64,000 nucleotides of DNA from Aphelenchoides besseyi (GCA_024699855.1 JAMPIQ010000001.1:3906001-3970000), one strand, 5' to 3'; counted from the first letter of the stretch, positions 21,080 through 31,908 are shown. Made by a program: numbers and translations. Notes: a model not told the origin generated them from the letters alone.

Positions 21080-22375
21080 TTCATTTGTATTTTCAGGATA
21101 ATGAACAACACAGCGATGAAATGTGATGTCTTCAAAACCATCAGAACCTCATTGGCAACTACAGTTTAAGAACTCACAAAGAGCTCTACTCTGCGAAACT
21201 CTCTTTGAGAATTTCGAGTGGCGCACCTTCGTTATGGGAATACAAATGGACGCTATCAAGTAATGTATAAAGAAACGAAGAAACAACACTGGCTTGTTGA
21301 CACATTCCATAACCTTCAAAAGTGAGTTTGCATTATAGTTTGTTTTGAGTTGTACTTTTCAGGGAACTCTTTTGATACTTGTGCCGTTGAAGACTTAGAA
21401 GGAGATGGGGTTTTGAGTTGGGGACTCTTACACTTCGATAACAAACTTGGTTTTGTTGGTAGAGTACGACAAATATCAACAAAGTCACAAAACTTATGTT
21501 TTGCGGCGAACTTGATATTGTTAATTGCACTCTAAAAATCAACTCTATAAACGAAACACCGGGCTTACCTCGGTACCCATCTTTTAGATACCGATACTCC
21601 ATTTCGTGTCATGGCTTATAACGTGGACGATGCAATTCCACTACATGTTCTTGACCACAAATGGAACACCGGTCGTTTTGTCCACCGAAACACGATGCCT
21701 TTAAAACACAATATTTTCTTCGAACGTATGCAAAAATGGCAAACTGTTTGGATGATTTCTGATCGACGATGGAATGTCTTTTGTGGATCAAACAAAATTC
21801 ATCGAAGTTTCGATGACTGATGGATTGAAAACAAAATCGATGAAAAGAATCGTTTGATCGAAAAAGTGAACGAGGTATGTTTTTGATCTAGTCTTTTTTT
21901 AACGTTTTTTCTTCAGTTTACTCGCAATGTTTGGATTAGGGACAAACTTTTGATTGGGTTTTACAAGCGCAATGATGATGTGTCTACGATTGCACAGTTC
22001 GATACATCAAAGAAGGAGTGGAAGAGGATCGAAATGGAAATAGAAGGCGAAATAACAGATGTCGACAACTAATGGCTTGTTGTTTGTTAATTCTACATCG
22101 GACGGCAAACCGATTCGAACTTATCGTTTCAATTGCAAGTAAGTGCATTGTCTTTGTTTTAAGTTAATTGTTTTAGTCAAACCGACTCGTTGGCGTGGAA
22201 AGCAATGCGCTGCTACTCGCGTTCCATTCCTGAGTTCAACAATTGGTTTAGCAGTGAGATCCCAAATCAATCTAGTTTCCGTTTATTGTGGTAAAGAAAT
22301 GGTAGATTACAGTGAAGAACTCACTGGTCATTTAGTGCTGACAAACACCAGTTGATTTGTAGTGTTCACAGATTA
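21080..22375 (+). pseudogene. Unrecognised spliced gene, copy A, with internal stops
   Basis: Exon-like segments with GT-AG borders run left to right: a block with KETKKQHWLVDTFHN (about 21.3 kb), GNSFDTCAVEDLEGDG (about 21.36 kb), NVDDAIPLHVLDHKWN (about 21.65 kb), RNVWIRDKLLIGFYKR (about 21.93 kb) and a last block near 22.2 kb. Repeated 'W...D...' modules and AQFDTSKKEWKRIEM resemble beta-propeller (Kelch-like) strands, but this is weak. Stops interrupt the reading in both copies of the duplication, so the decay predates duplication or the exon model is wrong. Confidence 0.35.
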
Positions 22376-22584
22376 TCAATGTTTCTTTGACCTACTAGTT
22401 TCTGCAGAGCAATCTCATGTAATCCTGTCACCGTTGTAAAGCAACCTTTTGTCCTTTATTATTTCAAATATTTTTCCGAATAAAAATTAATCAATAACGA
22501 ACCATGTTTTATATTCACAACAAAATAAATACACGTCTTTAGGACCTTATTTAGCTTATGAAAGATGATATTATCTGGAAATAA

Positions 22585-22872
22585 CTGCTAGAAACCTTTT
22601 CGTGAACGTTTTGCATATCGTCTCAATTCGTTTGAGTTCTGGGACAACGGAGAGTCAGAGGTTTGTTGTTGCATGCCATCATGTGGATTAAAGTTGTAGG
22701 TGGTAAAGTTTGGATTGAAATCGTAGAAATCGTTGTGATTTGCAGCTTCTGATCCCTTCGTCATGGCACTAGTGTTCACTGGAGAGTCGTCGTTTAGCAG
22801 ACCACAGTAGTAGCTGCTTGTAAAGGCTGAAATTGGCGGTGCCCATGCGGTAACCCGGTTACGCTGCGGAAT
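22585..22872 (-). pseudogene. Fragment of the NFAT5-like last exon (duplicated)
   Basis: The minus strand repeats the last ~95 codons of the NFAT5-like gene at 58,631-58,993, including the stop. The match ends abruptly at 22,872, inside codons for AIPQRNR. Upstream sequence is unrelated and gives a stop in that frame. No Rel-homology exons are nearby, so this copy is a non-functional passenger. Confidence 0.85.
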
Positions 22873-24410
22873 GGCTCGACGTTTTCAAACTCTCGCAAAA
22901 CGTTTGTAATTGAACCAACGAGCATCTGCTTCCATTCCTTGCCGATTGTTGCAGATCTTTGTCCGATTTGCTTTAAAATTGGAACAATTAATGTAGATAT
23001 GGTGAAAATATTTACCAAACAACCGTTGAAGATCCTTGCGCGTTACTTTGTTGTTGGATCTGTCTGCATTCTCTGGTGTTTTTGATGTTTCAGTGTTGTG
23101 TGCTTCAAGCCGAAAAATGCAATTAACTCTTAACTTCGCCTATCTAACTAACCACTTAGCTCACCTCTATAACTAAACCACACCCCAATAAAATTAAGTG
23201 CGTAAATGTTGATTCGTTAGGTTAGCACATGATTTTTGATTAATTTATTGTTGGCGCGCAAGGTTAACACAATCAGTTCTAATCGTTTGTTTCCTAAAGA
23301 TAAAGATTGCTACCATTGGGTGCAAAGATTTTGCGTCGCTATTTAATTGGATTAGAGTTCATAAGTCTTGGATTGAATGTTGATTTCGCTATGGAAGTCG
23401 AGTTCATGTGGTTTTGTAGGTTGTTGGATTGACTTCTTTTGTCGTGTCAACTCATTGCTTAATATTCAAGTTGGCGATATCCGGTCGATAAAATGTATGA
23501 TAGACGAATATGTCTACTTAATTCACTGAGTTTGGAATATTTCCAATGCGGCTTCGGTGACGTACATTGATAATCTGTGTTTTCGATCACTCTTATAACT
23601 GAATCACAACACAATAAAACGTGGAGGAATCTTTTGAGCCATTTGGAGAATGACAGCTTGTGGATTTTTGAATGTTTTTGTTGGAGAAGCAGTCGTTGAT
23701 CTTGCACTTTTCGGGCTTAAGGCCCCAAACGCCAGGTAGTCAACTTTATCAACTCCCCCCAACCCACGCTACAAACCCAACGCCACTAACGGCAAAAGAC
23801 GAGAGCAAAACGACCGTCTTGTAAAAACAACAAACATTTAATATAGACCATATAGACAATATAGACGATATAAAGAACAATCGATTACAAAGATTCTTGT
23901 GGAGGAGTCGAAAAACTCCGCAGACGATTGATGCGCTCGAGGAGCTTCTCATCGCGATGAACTCGACGTGGCGTACGGTAACGAACTAAAGATCTCATTA
24001 ATGGATTTGTTTCAATGAACTCACCGAACATTAATCCCAAACGTTCTCGAACAGGAAACGGCGTCACTTTAGAATATCCCTCCCCCCACGCTCCAGCTTC
24101 AAGACATACACCAATCGATTCCTCTCGTCGAACTGATCATTTTTCATATGGATACTAGGTCCAAATACTCACTCACTAAAAAATTACTAGGAATCAACAT
24201 TCGACTTACTGGTATAAGGGAAAAGTTTCCAAGACCCGATCAATATGGCTACCAATCAACTCGTCTCGTTGTCACCTACATAACTAAGCCACAATAAATA
24301 CTTCCCGTCACTATGAGCTCGCAAAAAAATACACGGTCTCAATAATGTACTCCAGATTCCAAGTCCGAAATAATATTCTAAACTCACAAAGCTTATTTCT
24401 CCGAAAAATG
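22873..24410. other. Low-information region with short dispersed motifs
   Basis: No complete gene is supported. A minus-strand open frame at 23,885-24,067 (with LGLMFGEFIETNPLMRSLVR and a basic tail) follows a 3' splice-like site and could be a last exon of an unknown gene. The motif 'cacct..ataacta..c.aca....caataaa' occurs at about 23,165, 23,590 and 24,270 (and again at 27,550), indicating a dispersed repeat family. Confidence 0.4.
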
Positions 24411-24415
24411 GACTA
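24270..24415. repeat. Dispersed repeat, left part, interrupted by a mariner element
   Basis: The segment 24,270-24,415 followed by 26,007-26,065 resembles the uninterrupted sequence at 27,550-27,780. Shared pieces are the ATAACTAAGC...AATAAA...ACTTCCC part, an 'agatt...gaa..ccaaat...attct.aac' part and, beyond the insertion, 'ttgcg.tcgt.aaaaa.tcaacattt'. The similarity is imperfect but in order. Confidence 0.55.
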
Positions 24416-26006
24416 CACTGTGTTCAAAAAGTTTGCGCCCGTCAAAAATCAAAGAAAATGATTTTTCCTTTTCAAAAAGTTTGCGACCGTCATTTTTCAT
24501 TGACTTGTTTTTAGATTTAATTCAATTTTGATGCAAAAGAATTTTTTTAAAAGAACGAACTGACAACAAATAACAACAGCCTAATAATCCGTGACATTTC
24601 CGTTGCGGTTAATCACCTGAAACGCGGAAAGTTTGAAAACCAAAAAATTATTTCACTTTGTCGGGCGTGACACTTTCGAAGAGGTTGTTGTATCCAGTTG
24701 GTTTTGGCTTGTGTCGACGCGTGGACTCAAACCTCAAACTTGGGTTTATAAACCTTTTATTACAAAAACGCGAAACTCAACCCAATGGTTACGGTAAAAA
24801 ACTTAAAGAGAGTGTGACTTGATAGAACAAAAAAGCACGAAGAGGAGAAAAGTATGAAATGAGGCAGAGTCACTGAACGCGATCATTGCGGTTCGTTGGT
24901 TAAATAGGCGAGATGGGAATTGCGTACTTAAAGAAAAAAGGAGGAAAAATAGCAAATGTCAAGTGGCCGACAGGTGTGAAGCGGCGTCTTGTTTTGATAG
25001 CTAAATTTCCGCCAGACATCGGCGGTTACACAATGTTGCGTCCGCTTGTCGGACTGATCCCGAAGAGACTCAACTTGGGTTAATCGAGTTGTTTATTGGG
25101 GGCTTAACTTGGGGCGCGGAGATAACACAATCACACACAGCACAGGAGCCGGCCCAGAGCAGTCGCTCAACCACACGAACAACGCCCCGGTTTTTCCCAG
25201 CGAAGTGAACAACAGTCGGCCCAAAGGGACAATCGTGGTGGGAGAGCGGAGGGCGTTGATGGGGGATTTCCGGACGAGAAAGCTCGATACACAACACACA
25301 ACAAGCGGACATTCAAATAAAGAACGCCAGATTGCCTGGCAGTGGAATAAGAGAGGCCATTACACTTACAACTCAAAGAACAACCAAATCGTCAATCGAC
25401 GATTTCAAATTTTATAAATCGATAATTTAAACAATTCTCGACAACCTTATTCCAGTTGGTTGCCATGTTAGCTTTTGCAAAATTAAGTCGTCGAAGCTTG
25501 TGACCATCAGTAAATGCCGGAACTTTTAGCAACTTCCGTCGTACAATAACATTGCTTTTCTTAATTGTGTTCTAAACGGTCGTCTTTTCAACAGGCAAGT
25601 TGAGCTCTCGGTTGATAGTTGACAATGACTTGAATGAATTCGATGCTTTGTTAATGATTTGACGTTCCTGGCGCTTGTTCACTTTCTTCAGACGCCCTTT
25701 GCTCTTGGTTTGACAGGTCGTGCCGTTGGCATAAGCAACAATTGAACTTTACGAACGATTTAATGCGTTGGTGATGTCTTGAAAGCTATCCCCATTACCG
25801 CGGCGTGCATCAATTTGGCCCTTCTCGTACTCGGTAAGGCGTTTTCCAGAACCCATAATTCTAAAAAATCAGGTGTAATTCAAATAAACAAGCCGAAATT
25901 GAATTAAATCCAAAAACAAGTCAAAGAAAAATGACGGCCGAAAACTTTTTAAAAAGGAAAAATCATTTTCTTTGATTTTTGACGGGTGCAAACTTTTTGA
26001 ACAGTG
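24416..26006 (-). mobile_element. Tc1/mariner-family element with long inverted ends
   Basis: The ends start CACTG and end CAGTG, and each is flanked by TA, the expected target duplication. About 125 bp at each end are inverted copies, including AAAAAGTTTGC.CCCGTCAAA and a second AAAAAGTTT word. Only the N-terminal half of a transposase is recognisable, at 25,430-25,858. The interval 24,700-25,430 is different sequence, possibly a nested insertion with its own 'actcaa..cttgggtt' repeats near 24,725 and 25,070. The element is about 1.59 kb and defective. Confidence 0.85.
25430..25858 (-). pseudogene. Tc3/Tc1-type transposase, N-terminal half
   Basis: Reading leftward from the ATG at about 25,857, the protein opens MGSGKRLTEYEKGQIDARR, a typical Tc1/Tc3 start. 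It continues through a first helix-turn-helix (SFQDITNALNRS), a GRLKK-type linker and a second helix-turn-helix (SLSTINRELNLPVEKTTV), then KLLKVPAFTDGHKLRRLNFA and TNWNKVV. At least two in-frame stops interrupt it (after ALNRS and after EKTTV), and no catalytic domain follows. The DNA-binding half would recognise the element ends; nothing active can be made. Confidence 0.85.
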
Positions 26007-26065
26007 TATTTGCGGTCGTTAAAAAATCAACATTTTTCTTTTCGTCTAAAAAGCCGAATAGCTCA
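26007..26065. repeat. Dispersed repeat, right part
   Basis: This continues the repeat of 24,270-24,415 on the far side of the mariner element and resembles about 27,705-27,760. Confidence 0.5.
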
Positions 26066-26359
26066 AACTAAAAAGAAAACTACTTACACATTTCAATAAT
26101 AAGCACTTGGTCACAAACGTTGCTTTCAATAGCAACAAAACAAAGAGTGGACATCTAAAAAAAGTGCAAAGTAAGATATTATTACACATTCGAAAACTTA
26201 CACTACAAAATCAAAAGGACATAAAACGAATGCTAAAAAACAAATTTCGGAACATTTTTAATCCGCTAAAATAAAAAAAGTTGTACGTTTCAAAGTAAAC
26301 AAAAAAAAACCGCTTCTCAAAGTATCGGTGTTTGGAGCAAACGGATTATGACAGGGAGG

Positions 26360-26840
26360 CATAACGATTTGATTGTCCGTTGCGGGTGGTAATTGATCGG
26401 AATATCGGCGCTCGAATCACGACGTTTTTTCCGCATGGTTTTGATCAATAAAGTAAATCCAATAGTCGTGAGAATATCCGCTACGACCAAAGTCTTTCAG
26501 TCCCACAGTTTCATCCGCATCGCTCTCACAGCAAATCGCGGACACAAAATTGACTGTTTCTTTATCGCTTGTTTTAATCTAACTAAATCGACAATAAACT
26601 GTTCTTTATTTTTGTAAGTACGGTTTCTATCCGTACAAGAATAAACAGGATGATACTTAACCCAGCGACAATTAGATGCAACACATGTATTTGTTGGTAA
26701 ACCGATCTATTTCCGCCGAAGCAAAAGCCGGAAGCTGAGCAGGCCGTGAGTGGTGTTGACGGAGGACGTGAAAATTTATGCAGTGTCGGGAATCGGAATT
26801 GCCTATTTTCATGCGAGGTGGCAGTCGTGACTACCAATAA
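26360..26840 (-). other. Possible membrane-protein remnants
   Basis: Two hydrophobic helices are encoded close together but in different frames. VLHLIVAGLSIILFILVRIE, preceded by CSASGFCFGG, lies at about 26,690. TLVVADILTTIGFTLLIK, followed by a basic MRKKRR, lies at about 26,450. Helix-then-basic-cluster patterns fit ends of membrane proteins. No family is recognisable and no intron joins them cleanly, so this may be decayed. Confidence 0.3.
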
Positions 26841-26910
26841 TTTCTTCCTTATTATCAGTTAATACTCAACAGCTCCGTATTACAACCAATAATTTAATAA
26901 CATCAACTAC

Positions 26911-27470
26911 TCACTTAGGAGAGCTTGACTGCACCAACCGTTCGATCAAATAAAGCGACCTTGCGGCTTGACATCTCACTCCCTTCATGCTTCCGTGATG
27001 AGGTTTGAAATGTGACTGGCTTTCGGTCAAAAAGTCTTCGTCGACAATTATCACTAGCCGATGACGGCCTCTAGTCAGTGCGACTGTGAGCCGGTGATCA
27101 TCCAGTGCGAATTGATGACGTAAGTTCTTCGTGTGTCTGACCGTTGCGACGATTGCGATGTCAACTTCTCGACCCTGGAAACTGTCCACAGTTTTTGCCG
27201 TCACTCTTATGTCCTTCGATAGGTCTTGGCGCGAGGCTAAATCTGCCTCCACGTCTGCCAGAAATCCCTTTTACAGCGATAGAACGCCCAGCGAAATTTC
27301 ACCAGTTGCTACTCCTCGCACTTCACTCTCCAGTTTCTTGATGGCTTCAGTTAATGCAGAAATTTGAATCGGATTCGTGTATAAAGTTGAGTTCTCCTTC
27401 TTCATTCCGTCTCCTGATATCCTGACCAGCAAAAACGCTGCGTTTGTGCTAAGTAAAAGTTATCAGAGTT
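26911..27470 (-). pseudogene. UPF1-like superfamily 1 helicase, C-terminal piece with a stop
   Basis: The last ~185 codons of an SF1 helicase are readable. They include an EISLGVLS block (motif IV-like), TAKTVDSFQGREVDIAIVAT (motif V; TVDSFQGRE is diagnostic) and LTVALTRGRHRLVII (motif VI). A TAA near 27,273 interrupts the reading just after GVLSL, where the family normally continues with a Pro-Tyr-Lys. A 5' splice site near 27,485 shows that an upstream exon existed. The ATP-binding motif I half was not found nearby. It is probably a truncated gene copy. UPF1 proper acts in mRNA decay; this branch is uncertain. Confidence 0.7.
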
Positions 27471-27544
27471 TCACATCCAATACTTACTGTCCAACAATCA
27501 CTTCGGCAAATGCTTAGAGATTTGATTACCATGAAAATATGTCC

Positions 27545-27780
27545 ATCGTCTCACCTTCATAACTAAGCGACAACTCAATAAAATACTTCCCTCCATCAAA
27601 ATCTTCAAAAAACAACTCTTCCAGCAAATTTACTTTCAGATTTTGAATTCCAAATAAAATTCTGAACATCGTATACAAAAGCATACCATAAAAATTCACC
27701 TTTTGCGATCGTCAAAAAGTCAACATTTCTTTCCGTAAACTCTTACTTATAAAAAGATTTAGTCGGCGAATAAAACACTA
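27545..27780. repeat. Dispersed repeat, uninterrupted copy
   Basis: This resembles the sequence split by the mariner element (24,270-24,415 plus 26,007-26,065), without the insertion. It is useful as an empty-site comparison. Confidence 0.5.
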
Positions 27781-27783
27781 AAA

Positions 27784-28645
27784 TTGTTTCTGTTAATTAC
27801 AATGGGCAGTTGGAGGGAACGGTATAGCGTTGTCATAACAAGTTCAATACCGGCGGTATCCGATAGTGTAGGTAGTTGGAACATTGTGATAGCGCGGGTT
27901 GGTTGTGTGTCCTGCCTGAGTTGCAAAATTTGTGACGACGAAACATTGCTTCTTTTGCTGGTGTGTCATGAAACATACTCCGTTTATGTCGCTGACACAA
28001 GAAACAATGAAAATGCCTGTTTTTGCCATCCACTACAAACATATGTGCTTCATTGTGGATTATTCCGTTAATGTATTGGGGTAATTAGTAGTGAACGTGT
28101 GCACATGACGCTATCAGATCCTTGGTAATTCCGTACCAGATCCGGTCTCTTCAGTTTTTGGGTATTCCTTTTTTTGAAATCGGAACAGGTAGGTGCACGG
28201 TCCGCGACCGTAGTCACAAATTAAAGAAGCAGTTTATTTTCGGCGCTGTTAGATGAAAACAACGATGAGCCGACAGTCGACTTCGAATCCGCGCTCGCTG
28301 GGAGAGCGAAGCGGATGAAAACCGTCAGACTGCCGATTTGGCCATGGCGGACATAGGGAAGCACCCTACTGATCTATTTATTTGGATCGTGTTTTGGTTT
28401 CGATTTAGAGAGAGTGTCTACAACAAAAATTCCGTAAATATTAGAAATCATGATGCTATTAAAAAACTAGTTTATAAGTCTTGATAAAGCTAAAATCGAC
28501 ATCTGCGTACATTCGGGATTCAATGGCCGAGAATCTGCAGCTATCAAATGAGCCATGTAGACAGTTTCATTGTTCCAACTCTCTGGATTGTACATATTAT
28601 CATCACAAACATTAGAAAAAAATTTTAAACAATAAATCAAAATAA
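27784..28645. other. No supported gene
   Basis: Overlapping short frames occur at 27,784-28,071 on both strands without domains or splice support. A GC-rich tract at 28,190-28,360 ('cgcgctcgctgggagagcgaagcgg') can form a hairpin, but it does not fold as a tRNA and matches no RNA gene I know. Confidence 0.35.
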
Positions 28646-28649
28646 ATAT

Positions 28650-28880
28650 ACTGTCCGCTGCAAAGCGAACAGGGCGGTCGGAAGCCTTGGATAAAAAGGG
28701 GTTCCGAGCGACCGCCGGCCAGTTTTTTCACCACCCGAGCCGCAGACGATCGTTGACAATCACTCTGCGACAATCAGGCGCCGCTCGTTCACGCAAGCCC
28801 CATCGTTATTTTTATTACGTTGGTTAATAAAGATTATACTTGACCGAAAAGAGTAAAATCTTTGCAGTACCTTAAATCTA
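28650..28880 (+). repeat. Possible solo LTR
   Basis: The tract begins TGTCCGCTGCAAAG. It is clearly more GC-rich than its surroundings, has a TATA-like 'gataaaaagg' at about 28,690 and an 'aataaag' poly(A)-like signal at about 28,829. This is the layout of a Bel/Pao- or Gypsy-type LTR. No second copy, primer site or coding region lies nearby, and exact ends are not defined. Confidence 0.35.
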
Positions 28881-29380
28881 GCGGTTCTTGCTGGTTTGGC
28901 CGATCAATTAAATTAGTGCAAGCTGGAATAACTGATTTTGCTTGCCGATTTCGAATTCATCGGAACAACTGATGCCACTGGATCTTTCTTGAGCTTTTTC
29001 ATTGGATCAGAAACTTTACTGTCCCAAGTGATAATCTTAAATCGAATTCAGACAATATTGTGAATGAAGATTGGCTGTCAGAAACTTTGATTAGAACCAT
29101 GGTCTAAATAAAAAGATTAGAAATTCCGGCGGTATATTAAAATGGTTCTTAAGATGCGAGTGTTCAAATTCGAAACATTATATCTTTTAAAAAAACATTA
29201 AAACGTAGAAATCTCTGGAAAAAGTAAGCTCAAAGCTGGAAACTTTCTGCTGCAAAGCAAAAAAAGCATACGAGAAAAGGTGACACATAATTTCAAAGAA
29301 GCAAAAACCCGCGCAAATTTGAATGCGCATAAATAGATTTGGTTATTGCAAGCATTTGATATTATAGCTTAACTATAGTA

Positions 29381-30060
29381 TTAAATTTTACAAAATCCGT
29401 AAGCTAATGTGCTAAATTTGTTATTACAAATATATCTTTTAAACTCCTCCTTATCATATTTATTTAATGCAACTTTGTTCCGCCTCAGTTCGTAAACTTT
29501 GTTCTTCCTTGATTGAATCATGAATTGTTCTTTTCGAGTAACTTTTCCTTCCGACAAACATCTTTCTGAAGTCATCCAATTTTAGAGTTTTAGATACATT
29601 CTTTTTAACGCCTTTTGACTTCGTTTTTCTTCTCCATCAACACTGAAAGCATATTGTTTTGGTTTCAAAAACACTGCTTCCATTATCTTTCCATTCAACT
29701 CATCTTTAAACTTCTCAATTACTTTTTTATTGGATTCATCATATAGTGGATGGTCTTTTAGATAATTACTAAAGTCGAACCATTCTTTCATCTGGCTCAT
29801 GTCTTTGTAAATATCTTTAGTTTGAATTTCATATATCAAACTGTCAGTGTCTTGATAACACAGAGCCAATTTGTGTTCATAAACAGTTTATCGCTCCGCC
29901 ATACTTCTTTAACATTACATCATAATAATATACACATATCAAATACTTGCTCAAATCACGAGGCGCTGTTGAAATCTTCTTGTTGATCATGAAACCCTTA
30001 GGCTTATTGAGATTACAACGCTGATTATCCAACAGATTTACTCCTCGTTTTTATGCTGCA
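29381..30060 (-). pseudogene. Second, distinct Polinton-type DNA polymerase B fragment
   Basis: The minus strand encodes the palm motif QDTDSLIYEIQT (about 29,840), then DFSNYLKDHPLYDESNKK, FKDELNGKIM, LKPKQYAFSVDGEEK and EVYELRRNKVAL-type C-terminal pieces. These are typical of polymerase B genes found in Polinton-like and related repeats. Unlike the polymerase at 14.6-18.2 kb, the DTDS motif is intact. The C-terminal part is shifted in frame at about 29,578, and upstream sequence toward 30,060 is interrupted by stops. It is a fragment of a different element. No virion genes lie next to it. Confidence 0.78.
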
Positions 30061-30470
30061 GACAAATCGACTTTCGTTGGACACAAACATTCATAAACAA
30101 GTTCTCGTAAGTTTCCCTTCTTTTTACGACGACGAATCGTCTTCTAATCAGCCATTATGTTTCTGAGTTCAATTTCTTTCAGACAATTTCAACATTCAAT
30201 CTCACTCACTTCGATCTCGAAGCAGTTGCTTCGCCTGTTCCTTCATGCGCTCAGCTGTGCGCAAAGACAAATTGTAGATACCTTTCTGTAAACAAACAAA
30301 ACAAGAGAATGCGTGTTTGTTGCCAACGACATGACAGCCGTGTAGTATTTTTCTCGTAAACACGTTGAGCTTTGATTTGATTCAATACTCTGTTTCAGAC
30401 ATAGCAGTTAACTTGCAAGTGCTGTTTTATTGACGATGAGTTGAAAGAGAAGTTACAAACCGTTGATTCT

Positions 30471-30795
30471 TTAAAGTCGCTTTGATGACTTTGAAGTCGA
30501 GAAGTTCCTCACTAAAAAATTTGTTCCACCCGTGGGTGTGTAGGCTGACTTTACTAGCGACAATAAATAACAACAACAATAGATAGAATAGCAATTAGGA
30601 TAAGTCCCAGAGTCGGGAAGCGAGAGATAGAGAGATCTCGAAAACAATTGCAACGACTGCGTGACCGGCAGCAAGTGGGAAAAAGACCGCTTGGCATGGT
30701 GCTTGAAGTTATCGCGATGGGATTTCTGGGAGTCGGCTAAGATCGGGACAAAATCCAACGATGCTTTCACGGTTCCGGCCATTTGATCAAATCTA
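30471..30795 (-). other. Possible small membrane protein, frame unclear
   Basis: An ATG near 30,783 (MAGTVKASLDFVPIL) sits just after a 3' splice-like site (cttatctgtag). A downstream segment in the next frame encodes FPTLGLILIAILSIVVVIYC, a convincing membrane helix, and ends in a stop near 30,558. The two do not share a frame. It is either a frameshifted small gene or chance. No family is recognised. Confidence 0.3.
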
Positions 30796-31071
30796 CAGAT
30801 AAGAAATTTTATGATTAAATGAATGCTCCTGTAACTTCCATAAGAAAACAAGAAAAATACTCGAGACTTGTCAATCAACTTCTACAATCCGAGAGAGAGA
30901 TCGTAAAGAGAAGATTGCTGTTGTTAAGTAACCGAAGATTTATTTAAATTTCTTGCTGAAAAACATTCGTTAATAGCAACTTCATTTGATGCTAAAGGAC
31001 AATGAATTCGAAAAAAACCGTTTATTTCTTGGACAGAGAATGACAATTGGGGCAAAGAGGCGATCGGAAGG

Positions 31072-31908
31072 TTAGTATTTTTGGAAGATGGCTTTCAACT
31101 TGACAAATTCAAAACGCGAGACGGCCTTCCAGAACTCTTCGTGACCTTTGGTGTTGGTATCGGTTCCGAAAACTCGATCATAAACTTGTTCTTTTTCCTC
31201 TCTATCTTGCGATAGTCGTCCAAAGGTTGAACCATCGCAGCCAAAATTTGCGTTGCACGTGGAGCCAAAATCGCATAGTTCGGACGAGCATGGAACGCCT
31301 CGAGTTTGTGACCAAGACACGAATGTACATGTACTTGTCCGTGTTGTTGATGACGCAAATCGTCGACGTAATGATTTCTTTAAAAGGGCTTAACGACTTG
31401 GTAGTTTGTTGTGAAATGAATGAATGATTTACCACGAAAGAGCAACTCGCTTTCGGGCTCCACGATGATTCTTGGTTGGTCCAGCTTCTTCGGGCATGTT
31501 CAACGCTCCAACAGTCTCGCCAAGTTGAAGAAGAAACTGAAAGAAGCAACAATGAATGTCAACTGTTGCTCAAACTTACCACACGAAGACGAGCAAATTG
31601 CACGTATCATCTACATCGCACCAAATATGGTCACGATTAACGTCGAGTTGGTGCGAGAGTCGGTGCCCCAAGATACGCGGACGATCCACCAGAAGTGGCA
31701 CCACCTTGAACATGTTGGTTGGTTTGATTGGTGGAGTCCGTCGGAGTGTTTCCAGCCGGTTGGCCAGGAAGACGATTTCGATCGATCAAGTAGTTTTATC
31801 CGCCAATAAACGCCACACTCAATGGAGCGATTTGACTCTTTTTGCCTGAAAGGAAACGGTAGATAAAGGGTTGAATAGCAGATTCAACTTACCCGGAGTC
31901 CCAGCCAT
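31072..31908 (-). pseudogene. MSP-domain (VAP/major sperm protein fold) gene, frame broken
   Basis: The domain is recognisable in three pieces: ITSTICVINNTDKYMYIRVL (about 31,350), FHARPNYAILAPRATQILAA then VQPLDDY and NKFMIEF (about 31,180-31,290), and HEEFWKAVSRFEFVKLKAIF up to the stop at 31,072. This is the order of the MSP fold: the 'N.TDK' strand, '.RP..G.L.P', 'QP.DY', 'KF.V'. The pieces lie in three successive frames with no splice sites between them, so two indels separate them. Upstream exon-like segments near 31.45-31.55 and 31.62-31.9 kb may be its N-terminus, possibly starting MAGTPG. Such proteins act in sperm motility or as VAP-like membrane tethers. Confidence 0.6.

Larger units (their letters stand above)
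20587..22872 (+). repeat. 2.3 kb segmental duplication, copy A
   Basis: The block matches 56,623-58,915 in the same orientation, with roughly a dozen differences: single substitutions, a 9-base deletion near 22,190 and a 2-base difference near 22,485. The left edge coincides with the end of a small inverted-repeat element. The right edge falls inside the last exon of the NFAT5-like gene. Because only copy B continues into a full gene, copy A is the derived copy. Confidence 0.95.

Noticed and set aside
28190..28360. Possible tRNA or structured RNA in a GC-rich hairpin tract
   Set aside because: Contains 'ttcgaatccgcg', but a cloverleaf with acceptor and anticodon arms could not be drawn.
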